Shown: positions 36,165 to 48,560 of the stretch, in pieces
Layout of the letters: the number at the start of each line of letters is the position of its first letter
Position numbering within the stretch: position 1 is the stretch's first letter
Assembly: GCF_025698545.1 (NCBI RefSeq)
Contig: NC_068569.1
Span: 4,960,001 to 5,024,000 of the forward strand
DNA from: Gossypium raimondii
Lineage: Eukaryota > Streptophyta > Magnoliopsida > Malvales > Malvaceae
Direction: 5' to 3'
DNA: 64,000 bases
Position numbers and translations under genes: made by a program
The notes under the pieces: generated by a model
The model's database searches: none
Told to the model about the DNA's origin: nothing
The model's input: only the letters and a program-made list of their open reading frames with translations

Positions 36165-39100
36165 TCATTTCATTTTGAGCTTTCGAAGATGCTCTCTGGA
36201 TCTTATATCAGCCTACATTTACAAATGCAAGTCTAGGCTTGAGTATTTCATACCACAGTAACAATCAAATACAAGATGCTCAAAGGTTCATGTTTCTTAT
36301 TTCCGAATAATTGATCTCACTGACAAGCAAAATTATATCAAAATAAGGAAAGGAGTTACTATTGCATGGTTATTTTGAAACCCTGAATCAGTAAGGGTGC
36401 ATTCCAAATTATGCTTTGGATTTCACCCCTCGAGGAATCTCAAGTGGTTTCTACCTTAGACAATCCCTCTAATTCACCTCTTAGATGTACATAAAAAGTC
36501 AGTTTCTTTTCAGGTGTTTTTTCTCTAAAACCTAGCAATATGTAGCTCTACAAACATCAGACCAAAGCAACAAAGCCTTTAACAATTGTTAAGACCAGGG
36601 AACTTCCATATTCTCATTTAGAACAAGAACAATCAATGATACAAGAAATAAATAAATAAAAGCTAAAAGATTAAGCACTTCAAAGAATTGGGTGCATGCT
36701 AATTTTCTGAAGAACAAATTCATAATTTTACCAGCAAGCACCAAACTGAGATTACCTGCCTGATAGGTTCTGGCACACGAAATTTGCAGGTCATGTTTAC
36801 AATCTCAATGGCAGTTTCAAGTGATACTCTATGACCAACTGAAACAAATACAGGCTTCAGTGAACCTTGCTCTGATCTCATTGCCTATTGAAAAAGACAA
36901 AGTACAGTGAAGATTTGGGACTATAAAGCCGAGATAACTTCTGTACGTCCATTTTTGAATCCTCAACTCTATGAACTAATCAAAATGAAAAATAAAAACA
37001 AGTGACTTAGCATTGCAACATGTTGATATCTTATACTACTTTAACATTCAACAGGTTAAAGAAAAAAATTTACAGATATCTTTAATACGCTGAGCTTCTC
37101 AAAGTTGCATAAGAATGACGGACTCCAGCATTAAATAAATCAACACCTACATGCTAGTAGATTCGTTAGATAGTACATGAAAAGAAATGAAACTCTCAAG
37201 GTATGGTAAATGCATGATTACGGCTTATGCCTACTTCACTTTGAAGCATAAGCAGCAAGCCAGTGAGTTTGCCAGAAAAATATTTGATCTGCCACAACTC
37301 GTTGTGGCAAATTAAGCTCTTTTCAACACTTAATGAGCTCAGATTCAAGTGATTTGTTAGCTTTTTATTCAGTTTATAGATTTAGTAATTTTATCTTTGA
37401 ATTCAATAAAATGAGCATCTTAGTGTGTTTTATGACCTGTTAGGCCAATCTGAGTCTAAAGAAGGACTAATGTGTTGGTTGAGTGTGCAGGACAACATTT
37501 TAAGCCAAGAAGTCAGCGAACCCCCCTGGATGTCGCAACATTAAGTGAGGATGTCGCGGCAACAGACTTCGAAGCTCAAAGGGAGCATTAAGGCATCGAT
37601 GTCGCGACAACAACTCTTCAATGTCACGACAACCAACTTTGAACCAAGAAGTGTTACATTCGAAGTCCAAATGTCGCGACAACCACCCTTTGATGTCGTA
37701 ACACCAGTTCAACGAGGCCCAATTATCCACAGAGGGTGTTTTTCGTCCACACAACCTTAATCAACATAATTAGCAGTCTGTAATTGACCTAATTCGGTCA
37801 TCTAACAATACTACTATAAATATTAGTGCTTAGGACTTAAATACGGGAGCTTCTTTGATTATTGAAATTTCTTGTTCTTAGATTTAGGGGTTTTATTTCA
37901 GATTTTCTGTTCAAACAATTTCGATTTCAATTCAAGTTTAGTTTTCAGTTCTTTTTGCAATTCTACTTGATCATTTTCATTTCTGCTCCAATCGCATTAC
38001 AATCAACATCTATTTACGGGTTTCTCAGATCAATTTTCAACACACAACTTAGGATCTAGATTTCTCTTCTCCCTTCTCTTGTTTTTACATTTATTTTGAA
38101 TGCTGAAAATTCGATTAGGGAAAATTGCATCTAGAATAGCCATGAACTAAGGACCCTAGAAAGATTGACAAGCGGAAGTGGGAGTGATTGACTAAGGGTT
38201 TAAGGTTATTCCGAATTATTTGACATAGGTTAAACGAAATTAAACCCTAGGATTGACGACCCTAGAAGTAACTTAGGTAGATGAGATCGAAAAGATAGTC
38301 TACCGAGCACCACTTAATCTATCCCGATTTAAGCTATCAGGTCGAAAGATAAGTAGGTTAAATCAATCAATTAACTTAGTTACAAGCCGAAAGGTATTAA
38401 CTAGGTTAATTGTTAACTAATTTGTTAAAACCTGAATCTGAAGGTGATCATGAATACAAATGCGAGTTAATCTTCTGCTTGCTCAAATTGATTGAGGATT
38501 CAATTGTTTATTTTAGTTTTGATTTTTATGTTCTTTTCTATATCTTTTTATTATTTGCTTTTTGTACTATAATTAGTCCGTGATTACTATTTAGACTCAG
38601 CATTGTGTGAATTGCAATTTAGTTTAGACAAACCTCCCTTAGGTATGATCCTTGGAATATTTCAAAGAAAAAAGAAGCATGGGTCTGCATTCTGCTCTTT
38701 TGAGTCAAATTACAATGCCCATGTTGAAAAAGAAAGTGCTCTTTAACAAAAGGGTGGTAGTTTCATGGTGGCTTAAGTTATTGCATAAAGCCACAGCATT
38801 TTAGGATTGGTTGAATAAAAGTGCTTTCATTGCAAGAACGTGATTTATTTTTTAATAAATGTACTTCATATCTGCTTATGCTATGACTAGGAAGAATAAG
38901 AAAAACACAAACCCTGCTCAACTTCTTACCACACCCCAGATGAATCCTGAGTTGCCTCTTAAAGTAATAATGCCCTTGGCTTTGTTTTCTTCAGCTTCGA
39001 GAAGTTTTCTTACCCCAGATTGAGTAAGACCATCAACATGATGCAGCTGAAAAAGATATAAATATATTGGCCATGACCAAATATACATTTATATATTGTA

Positions 39101-41815
39101 TGTATGTTTGTTCATTAAAATGACTAATAATATGTAATGGTGCATAGAATAGTAGTTGATGTAAACTTACGTTCTTTCCAACACCAATGGTTGGAATATT
39201 AGCAATAACACCTAGATGAGAGGCCAAACCAAAACCTGGCCAAGGAAAAACCTCAAAATACAGAGAAGGAGACAATTGATAAGGGCATTTAATAGAGTAA
39301 ATGACTGACTTGCCTCGAGGGTGAAGTAATCCATTACCATCCACCATAAGTACCTGTTAAACGCATGCAGGAATTAGATGACACTAAGGAGAAGATGAAC
39401 AATAATAAATAATGACGAAACTAATAACTTTAAATTGAAAAACGGAGGAGAGGACCTGTGGGTAGAAAGGACTAGCATCTTTTTTCATCTTCGCCAAGAG
39501 ATGTAAAAGAATGGGAGCCTTGAAAAAAGAGAGTTAAACTGGTTTAGTTAAATAGTTGATAGAATGATGGAAGACTTGGTAAGGAGTCACATGACCAGAG
39601 AACCAGGGAGCAACATGCCCCCAAGAAATTTTCAAATATAGATATTATATGTGTGATGTGGGTGTAGATACAATAGGGATATTTTTAGATGTATTATCCA
39701 AAATAAACAAATAACCTTTCAGAATATATTTATTTCCAATTTTCATTTGAAACTTTATTCTCCGAATATACATATATCAGAATCTGGAAAAGTAGAGAAA
39801 TAAACAAATGAGTACGAACACTGAGAAAGTAACCAACAAGCATGCTACAAAACAGTTACGCCAAGATAACCAAGGATGATTCAAAAATGAAATTGGGTAA
39901 TTTAATCTTTGATAAAAGCATTTATTCCGAACTCAGATTTCCAGATAATAAAGCTATGCAAAATTTCACAAATTGTTGGTCTCTTGTCACATACTATTAT
40001 AAGAAAGCAACACTTAACCCCAGTGGCATATGTCAGAAGAAAATCCACAAAACCCATTTGCAGAGGGTCAAAAGTATATTACATAAAAACTGGTTCATTG
40101 CATCATCAAGAACAAAAAGCACTATTCTAAATGGGTGCACAGTTTGAAATCAATTTCTATCACTAAGTACATATCTACATGGCTAATATGTAACCCCATT
40201 AACAAGGTTAGAGCATAGTCATGCAAGGGGAAATAAAAAAAAAAAGACATTTTTTTGGATTTCCCAGCTAATGCCAGAAGTAGAAGTCAAGCAATTAAAA
40301 AGCACATTTGGTACAAAGCTTTTGATACACTAGAGCGGGAGTTCATCATCCAAGAGACCAATGTTCCTGGTTTCTCTGAAATGTTTATTAGTAGATAAGA
40401 AAATGCCTCAGTGCACCCAGGTTCTCTATAACAGTTAATGGACGGCTTGTAGGATAGCTAGACAAGGTGATCCAGTCTCCCCATATTTGTTTTCCATAGC
40501 TATGGATGTGCTATCCTGCCTTTTCAAGCAACTGTGTATGGCGTTATTCCATATCATCTTAAGTCCAAGAAAATGAGGCTCATGTACTTGTGCTTCATTG
40601 ATGAGCTGTTAAGCTTCACCAAAGGGAAGAGTGAATTTGTTGGAGCCATAACCAACATACTGAGTTTTCTATGTGAGTTCACCTTTGTAGCTCAATTGTT
40701 CCAAAAGTGAGATCTATAGTTCAGGGATAAGTGATGAGATGTTGTTGGACATAGCTGCAAAGATAGGTTCAAGCTCGGAACACTGCCTGTCACAAACCTG
40801 GGAGTACCTCTGATCACCAAGAAACTAGGGGACGGATTGTAACCCTCTGGTGAAAAAAATCACACAAAGAATCAAGAGCTGAGCAATCAAACAGCTATCC
40901 TTTGCAGGTCATCTGCAGCACATTCCGTCTGTTCTTTTCAGTATCCAAATTTTGGAGTAGAAACCAATTACTACCAAACAAAGTCACAACTATGCAATAC
41001 CTTCCTGTGGAAAGAAATCGAAGGATGTGCAAAAGGGGGCAGAGTTAGTTGGTATGCTAAGGCAGAGGGCGGTTTGGGATCTAAAGACTTGTCTAGTTAA
41101 TGATGAATCTATGGATGGTGCTCATCCAAGCTGGGCCACTTTGAGTTGCTTGGATCGAAGCATATGTCTAGAAAGGCAGGAATGTCATGTAACTGCCTTA
41201 TTTACAGAGGTACAGCTGAAGCCGGAATAAGCTATTGAAACATAAAGCAGCAACTGTTTGGAATGAGTTGAGATACAAAGACAAGGTGGACCGGTGTGGA
41301 CTCATTTTCAAATTCCCAGACACTCATTTTCTTTTACATTGTCCTGTCACTGGACTCTGTAAAAGTTAAGATAAAAGAAAAAGAGGTTACCTCACGGAAG
41401 GCAAGGAAGCCCGGGACATAAGGAATGTCAAGGCTGAGGCAAGTGTACTCTTGATAGACGAGGCGTAGATCATGAAGTAGGTCCAACACCACCAAACTCC
41501 CACATGCCATAGATGGTTCTTCCTTGGAGAAGCTGACGTCTACGCCTCCAACATACTTGAGCTGTTGCTGCTGTGGCTCCGACTCCGACGGTGAGGCTAA
41601 TCTCCACGGGAAATCATCCACCGTAATCACTCTTTTCTTGAGCGTATCTTGAATCCTGTCATTTCAATCACTCCTATATTTTACATTCTAAAAAACAACA
41701 AACCCTGATCCAATCAATACATTTACAAATTACAAAGAACATACTCCGCCCATTTGCCCAATTCAGCCGGAGATGAACCTTTTTGTGCTTCCTCTTTCTC
41801 ATTTATCCCTTCCAT
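36165..41815 (-). CDS. Endonuclease V family protein (At4g31150-like)
   Basis: Eight exons (41745-41815, 41391-41655, 39456-39518, 39314-39353, 39171-39235, 38930-39046, 36756-36884 and 36165-36212) join to 265 residues. All metal-binding positions of the endonuclease V fold are present: Asp63 in YVGGVDVSF, Glu112 in [11 protein letters not shown] and Asp138 in [11 protein letters not shown]. Lys167 in GVGKN is also conserved. The protein ends LRKLKMK. Bacterial members nick DNA one base 3' of deoxyinosine. Eukaryotic members prefer inosine-containing RNA, so an RNA-editing clean-up role is possible here. Localisation is unclear, as no obvious target peptide is seen. Intron 4 (39236-39313) has a GC donor. 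Intron 2 contains a LINE fragment and intron 6 a retrotransposon-like stretch. The gene starts less than 400 bases from the divergent kinase leader. Confidence 0.94.
37280..38700. mobile_element. Retrotransposon-like remnant in endonuclease V intron 6
   Basis: Six copies of an ATGTCGYRACA-type palindromic motif (TGTCGCGACA core) occur at 37530, 37550, 37599, 37621, 37671 and 37692. Downstream comes a TATAAATATT-type promoter-like block (about 37814) and a stretch with repeated CCTAGGATTGACGACCCTAG-like phrases. The base composition differs from the flanking intron. No reverse transcriptase or clear LTR pair was found, so 'LTR element remnant' is an inference and the edges are rough. Confidence 0.4.
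40290..41360 (+). mobile_element. Degraded LINE (non-LTR retrotransposon) fragment in endonuclease V intron 2
   Basis: Translated piecewise on the plus strand, the region shows plant LINE reverse-transcriptase phrases. These are [10 protein letters not shown], then [20 protein letters not shown] (about 40457-40517), [31 protein letters not shown], and a zinc-binding tail-like [10 protein letters not shown] close to 41345. The FADD catalytic box appears as the corrupted CFIDELLSF. Frameshifts and stops are frequent, so it is inactive. It lies antisense to the host gene, and its 3' part comes within about 30 bases of the exon 2 donor at 41390. Confidence 0.8.
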
Positions 41816-42190
41816 TTTCCACTTCCACTTCAACTATTCAATACTTGCGATTCGGATCGGATCTAACTCAACTTCCTAATATGTTCCACTTTCTTTTTCT
41901 TCTCTTTATTGATCTAAGGAATTTCTTCCTCTGCTTTAAGTTATCACGCCCCAAAAATCGCTTCTAGATTTTCTTTTTTAAAACAAAAATCGTGAAAAAG
42001 AAGTACTGGAGGATGGATTAAAAAAAGAGCGAAGGAACTACACGCGCTTTATTACAGGATAGAGTTCTCGAAAAAGCCAGCAAAGCAAGGCTTTTACCGA
42101 CACGTGTATTGTAAGCGAGTGGAAAAGTAGGGGGAATAGTGACGACTGGTGTTGGGTCTGGTCACAATAAAAATGAGGCTTTGAAAGTAA
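41816..42190. promoter_or_regulatory. Divergent (bidirectional) promoter of endonuclease V and the Raf-like kinase
   Basis: The endonuclease V start codon (41815, minus) and the CT-rich leader of the kinase (from about 42200, plus) lie back to back. A GACACGTGTA G-box sits at 42099-42108. No other gene lies between. Shared control is inferred from spacing only. Confidence 0.45.
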
Positions 42191-43444
42191 TCGAGAAGCG
42201 TATACCGCTCCTCCCGTCCTCCTCCCCTTCTTCTTCTTCTCGTCGTTGTTGTTGTTTCGATTTTTGGTCCTTTCTTCGTCTTCAACTTTTTTACCCCTTT
42301 TTTTGTTTGCTAAATCTTTTGCTCGTCTTCTTCGTCTTGTTCTTCTTGTTTGCAGGAGGCTTTAAATGAATTTGTAAAATTAAAGCATCTCGATCAGTCG
42401 TTTTCTAAATTTCCGTCTACTCTTTTTTTAGTAATATATTTCAGGTATGCATTTTATTTATCTCATCTGAATCCGCTCTCTTTATCACTTGTCTTGCTCG
42501 AGTTTTTTTGCTGTTTTTCTGCAATTTTCCGTGTTTTATTTGATTTTGAGCATCTTTTCACTATCTGATCTATGCCTCAAGTTGGTTGCCGTGTGATGGA
42601 ATATGTTATTCTTTCTAATAATTTGGTTTTCTAATAAAAATGAAAATTTTGGGCTGGGAAGGATGTTGAACTTGAATATAAAATTTAAGAATTTTGAGTT
42701 TTTATTTTTGTCCGGTTGGTCTAAATTTCATTCTGTATGGTTTCTATAAGGACATAAGGGTCTAGGGCTTTTTCTTCTTTTGTTAGATTATTGTTTTTAG
42801 CATGCCCAGAACTTCTATCTAATATAACCAGTGCTCTTGCATTTCAATCTCAGTTTTCGCTGGTACTTTGAGGGGTGACTGTTTCTTTAATGGTTATTCT
42901 GGCTACGAGCTTCGATTCAGCTTAAGCAATCTGGGATCCCAGTAATTGCATGTCTAGGGTTTGCTAGCAGCTCGAATTCGAAGGTGTTTCATTTTCCGTA
43001 ACCAAATAGGTTTGCTTTATTTCTTCATTCGATTATACTAAAACCAAAATTAAGAACAATCATTTCAAAAGTATCTCCTTTCTCAAATAATTTGAATTAA
43101 AACAAACCAAAAACAGAAAAATTTAAGGACCCGGGTGTCTGATGATAACGGGACACTCTTTCCCGATGTATCTTCTCCCTGTAACATTTCTTATCCTCTT
43201 AAATCTCCAAACTTTCACTTACGTCCCTTTTCTTGCAAGTGGACGCTTTTGTCTGGCACTTTTCGTAAAACTCAATCATTGCTCGTCCATAATCTTTAGA
43301 TGGTAACTCACAAGCTTTCATTTTTTGTTGGTTTACGGCAGATCGTGTAGAGATTGTGCCATCAAATGAGTGCCAAGAGTTTGGGCTAAGGAAATCTTCT
43401 TGTCCTGGTTTTTATCATTTGCGGTTTCATTCATGATTGGGAAA
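42191..43444 (+). other. Leader region of the Raf-like kinase gene (5' UTR exons and introns)
   Basis: CT-rich DNA at 42200-42360 looks like a plant leader. A TTTGCAG acceptor at about 42357 and a TTTCAG/GTATGC donor at about 42445 outline a noncoding exon. A further acceptor (ACGGCAG, about 43340) starts the exon holding the start codon. Within it a short upstream frame (ATG at 43366, 7 codons, stop TAA by 43389) would precede the main start if this exon model is right. Confidence 0.4.
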
Positions 43445-46400
43445 ATGGTCGAGGGTCCTAAATTTACTGGACTTATGGGAGGAACTGACAACAACGATAA
43501 CAATTACTATGATTTTACTCAAGGGTTTTACCAAAAGCTTGGAGAGGGTACTAACATGTCTATTGACAGTTTACAGACAAGTAATGCTGGTGGGTCTGTG
43601 TCCATGTCTGTTGAAAACAGCAGCGTTGGTTCTAATGATTCCCTAACTCACATTTTAAGCCATCCTGGTCTGAAGCCTGTGAACCGCCACAATTACTCTG
43701 TTTCTGTGGGGCAGAGCGTGATTCGTCCTGGTAAAGTTGGCCACGCACTTAATGATGATGCATTAGCACAAGCATTGATGGATAATAGGTACCCAACTGA
43801 GGGATTGCCGAATTATGATGAGTGGACTATTGATTTAAGGAAACTTAACATGGGTTCAGCTTTTGCTCAAGGAGCCTTTGGCAAGTTATACAAAGGTACA
43901 TATAATGGTGAGGATGTTGCGATTAAGATATTAGAAAGGCCAGAGAATAGCCCCGAGAAGGCACAAGTTATGGAACAGCAGTTTCAGCAGGAAGTTATGA
44001 TGCTTGCAACACTGAAGCATCCAAATATTGTGCGATTTATTGGGGCTTGTCGCAAACCAATGGTTTGGTGCATTGTGACAGAGTATGCAAAGGGTGGCTC
44101 AGTTCGACAGTTTCTAACAAGGAGGCAGAATCGTGCTGTGCCGTTGAAATTGGCAGTTAAGCAGGCATTGGATGTTGCAAGAGGGATGGCCTATGTGCAT
44201 GGGCTTGGGTTTATTCACAGGGATTTGAAGTCGGATAATCTTCTAATAGCTGCTGATAGATCAATAAAGATTGCAGATTTTGGAGTTGCACGTATTGAGG
44301 TGCAGACTGAGGGCATGACTCCAGAGACTGGGACATACCGTTGGATGGCTCCGTAAGTCTTTTGGCCCTATATGTTACAGTTTCTTCCCCTGTTACGATA
44401 TGACATTTGCATCTTTTTGTTAAATAAAATGATGGAACTTTTCGTCTTTGTTAGATGATTTTCTCTAATCTGCATGAGCTCTATGGATATTTTCTTTTTC
44501 TTTTTCTAATAAAACCCTTAAGGTTGGGCATTCTTTTTGCATTTATTTTGCACTCCTTTGTTTAATTAACTTTTAACGATTGCAGATTATCTATGATATT
44601 CTTCTGTTGTGAATTATGTTAAGAGAGCGAGTCTTTGGAGCTTGTAATTATATATATTCTATGAGTTTGCTGCTTGAAATCATCAACAAGGATAGTTTCT
44701 TTTACATCTTTATTGGAATTGTGAATTTGATTATGAAGTTCTTAACTTCATTATGCCGACTAGCAGCTTCCTTCTAATAGCTGATGCTTTTGTTTGATAA
44801 TTTGAAGGTACTGTCTTCGAGAATATGATTTTATTTATAAATAGTTTGAGTTCTCTTTCTTTTTGGTTTGAATATTTAATGTTTAAACAATTTCAGATTC
44901 TTAAAAATTTGAAATTGTTATTGGTTAAGGAAAGTTTGAGTAGATTATTGGGAAAGTACATGTATTACCTTAGAAGATAGGATTTCTGATGTCTCTCTCT
45001 AACATAGGTGTGAATGTTTGGCATCTAGATGTGTTGCAGTTTAAAGTGAATTAGGCTTCTTCTCAAGTAAAATAAAGAAGATGGAACAACGATTAAGTGG
45101 ATACTTGATGGATAACTTACTTATTAGGCATTCATTCATTCATTTCTTTATGTCCTAAATTAATTTCTAAGAGTGAGCGTTCTTATGAAATTTTAAACAG
45201 TTCAGTAGCAAGACAGAGATTATGACTAGCTTATTTTCATCTGCTGCCACTATTTGCAGTGCATCTTGTTTCTCCATATTTTGGGATTCTTGTTTCGTTC
45301 CATATAAGATGGCTGAGAGAACAGGTCTTCTACCTTTAGATCTCAGCGCAATTTGGAAGTATTGAAAGATTTTCCTTAGAATCTAAATCTAGTATTCTTC
45401 CACCCGGTATACATGTACTTTCTGTTTGATGTATTTAAAGTGATCCTTCGTTTTATATCGGTTTATACCTCACTGTCTCATTGTTGTGTGCTATCGTGCA
45501 CTGCCATTAGTTTGTTTCTAATTTAATAAATCATGTAACTTTTATTTGAGAGTTGTGAGCAAGGGTTCCCGATGGCTCAATGACTAATTTTTGCAGCAGC
45601 ACAGCAATAGAGGAGTTGCAAAGGCTACCCTGGAGATTATTTGGAATTTATGCCTTACGTTTGCAACATTCTATTGTACAGCACTGAGGTTGGACTGGCC
45701 AGCATTGCTTATGATTTGTCTCTTTGAATGTAAATGGTAGTATTCTAAAGAGGCTAATTGCCAAGCATGGGAATCTACCTTCACATGGTTACTGGTTCTG
45801 TTGTGTCATGTTGAAGCAAGGGAGTAGGACAAATAAAGTGAATCGATGTACTTAATAATGGCCTAATAAGAGTTGAAACAAGGAATGATTTAATGCCCTT
45901 AGTAATGGCTTATTCTGGAGTTTGCTCAAATAGGGAGATTGGATGCAAGTATGCTTTACCAAGAAATGTCCTAGCTTTAAACTGAACGAGGTCTCTTACC
46001 TTATATTTGAATGGAGCATTTGACGGTTTCTACTGCATTTCAAAATGAGACAGCAAACTGTGAATGTGCTCTGTTTGGTCAGCTATCCATAAATTGGAAT
46101 ATTATCTGTGGGACAGCAACTGATTTGCTTCAAAAATATGCTGGAAACCAAGCTTGAAGCATGACCAGATACATATTTGAGTAGATGAGGAATAAAAAGG
46201 TGGCAACCACCCTAGTTGTTTACTGGGACAAAATGTAAATCACTAGAAGGATAGAAGTGAGGAGGAGGAAAGGCAAGTGAAAATATAAAATTAGGTCTTG
46301 TTGGTCTTGCTAGAAGTTGGAGAAGACATCAATGGCCATGAAATGAAGAGAGCACTGACCAAAAATAAGTTTTGCTGACAAAGCTTGAGTATATAAGAAT

Positions 46401-47412
46401 TTCTCTTGTGTTTCCTCTGATTTAGTATCTTGGTTTTTAGTTGAAGTAACGCCTTTCTAGACTTTGTTTTGAAGTAGGTATTTGGATCTCTAAGATTCTG
46501 TGATGTAAAGTTGAGATGTGTATGCATTAGTTGATATAACCATATCTGATGAGGCAGAATGCCATGTCAGTTATTTCTATAATATATAAACATTTTATGT
46601 TGTGTCGTTATCCATGAATAGTTAACTAACGTTGCTGCTTGAGGAGCAGACGTGAGACACTCGAGTATATTTAATACCCTATGTAATTGATAAGTTCTGT
46701 ACTTTTAAATCCTCTTTCTCGTGTTATTGACTTAATATCCACTGCTAAATTATTCCCCACTGAGAGAGAAAATAGTCAAGTAACATTGGATCACTTCATC
46801 ATGTTACTCTAGTTGCCATGTTACTTGGATTTGTCCTAGGCAATTGCTCTCCTATTTCAAATGGAGTACTGGAAACTGGTTTGCGTCTTATATATCAATG
46901 ATAACTGTGTTAACGGTGTTTGTTGATGCATTTGTTTTGACATTTAGTTTATCATCAGTTTTCCCTGAATTGGTATCTGATTTGCATCTGTAAGTATTTT
47001 ATTCATTTTTGTTCTTTATTTATATTAATAATACTATTGGTTATGATTCTGTGCTTGTCTTGGCTCTTGCAGAGAGATGATACAGCATAGACCCTACACG
47101 CAAAAAGTAGACGTGTATAGTTTTGGAATAGTCCTTTGGGAGCTCATCACTGGCTTGCTTCCTTTCCAGAACATGACTGCAGTTCAGGCAGCATTTGCTG
47201 TGGTGAACAAGGGTGTAAGGCCAGTTATTCCAAACGATTGCCTCCCTGTGCTGCGTGAGATCATGACACGTTGCTGGGACATAAACCCAGAAGTTCGTCC
47301 TCCCTTCACTGACATTGTGAAGATGCTTGAGATTGCTGAAACGGATATACTGACAACCGTGCGTAAAGCCCGGTTCAGGTGTTGCATGACTCAACCAATG
47401 ACAATTGACTGA
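43445..47412 (+). CDS. Raf-like (MAPKKK group C / STY-type) protein kinase (At4g31170/At2g24360-like)
   Basis: Two coding exons (43445-44352 and 47073-47412) join to 415 residues. Residues 1-125 are a Ser/Asn-rich N-terminal region with [19 protein letters not shown] and the conserved [13 protein letters not shown]. The kinase domain (about 130-395) has the Gly-rich loop [15 protein letters not shown] (K161), HRDLKSDN (D260), DFG (278-280) and GTYRWMAPE (296-304), a complete active set. It ends [16 protein letters not shown]. The 2720-base intron falls inside the APE motif. Plant Raf-like C-group kinases phosphorylate Ser/Thr and often Tyr, and include blue-light/CO2 stomatal and plastid-import kinases; the exact role here is unknown. 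The start at 43445 fits the family N-terminus (M-V/L-E-G-x-K-F). An in-frame ATG at 43433 is a possible alternative. Confidence 0.95.
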
Positions 47413-47869
47413 TCCAGAATGGAAGAGTGGAGAACAGACGACAATAAACGGAAAGATGCAAGGGAAGCAGTAAGAAATTAAATATAATTCATGTATGTAT
47501 CAGTATTTTACATTTATATTTTTTTCACCCTTTACGTAATATTTTCCAGATAGAAGGTAACTACTGGGTTCAGAATGCTGGATTTTGGTGTGAACTTGTA
47601 CTTGGACTAGTGGTGATGGTAGTTGTAGAAGTAAGGGGACCATTGATGTGGTTTCCTTATGTATCTATATTTATATATGTGGGACTGCCATATCTCTTAC
47701 TCTTGATTGTTTAAATGCAGGTTCACAATTGGATGAACCTGTTCTGTTTTTCTTTTTCATTTTTTTGTGCGTGGTAGTTGTATTTGGGGTGTGTTTTGGC
47801 GGCACATACATACATACGCTTGCATCTCAAACAATAACGAATACGTTACATTCCATTACATGTTGACCT

Positions 47870-48560
47870 ATTATTTTCTTTATGCAACTCAACGTTGAGT
47901 ACGCGAGTTGTAGTAAACGGACAGCTGTAACTATGAACTGGTGTTTAATCGGTGGTGTCGGTTAATTTTTATTAATTGAGATTTAAACAATATTAGTCGT
48001 CATGAAACGAATTCATTGGATTAAAATAATTTCAATTAATTTAGTTGTTTTTCCTTTAATCAATCAAAATTAATATTTCTAACTTTTCCTATTTGATGAA
48101 ACCAAAATGCTAAAACAAATCAGTATTTAAATGCAAGGCTTAATAACTTTTAAATGCCAAATTGAAACATTGTAAAATTCTAATACAATTAAAAAGAGTA
48201 CGAAAGCCTTGGATTTAAGTATTCAAGTTTTGATTAATTCAGATAAATCAATCTATAATTGAATTTTACTTTTATAATTAATTGAACTGAATTAAATTTT
48301 AATAGATTAATTAGATTAAAATTCAATAAACACATTCCCAACCAACAATTATAACTATAAAGAGATGATAAACCGGTATTTTCTTCCAAATGCCGAAGTC
48401 ATAAAATAAAAGTATTCCTTGGTCAAGTCGTATTGAATTCTAACACTGCATTTTGAAAATTAAACTCTAATTATATTTTAATAGATTTTTTTATTTTTCA
48501 AACTTATTTTTTTAATTAAATCCGAAAAAGAAATAACCAACTTTTAAACATATATAATTT
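47870..48560. other. Spacer downstream of the kinase
   Basis: AT-rich, with no exon, RNA gene or clear element seen. The kinase 3' UTR probably ends between 47450 and 47870. Confidence 0.4.

Noticed and set aside
37500-37760. Opposed frames in endonuclease V intron 6
   Set aside because: They arise from the repeated TGTCGCGACA-type motifs and have no homology.
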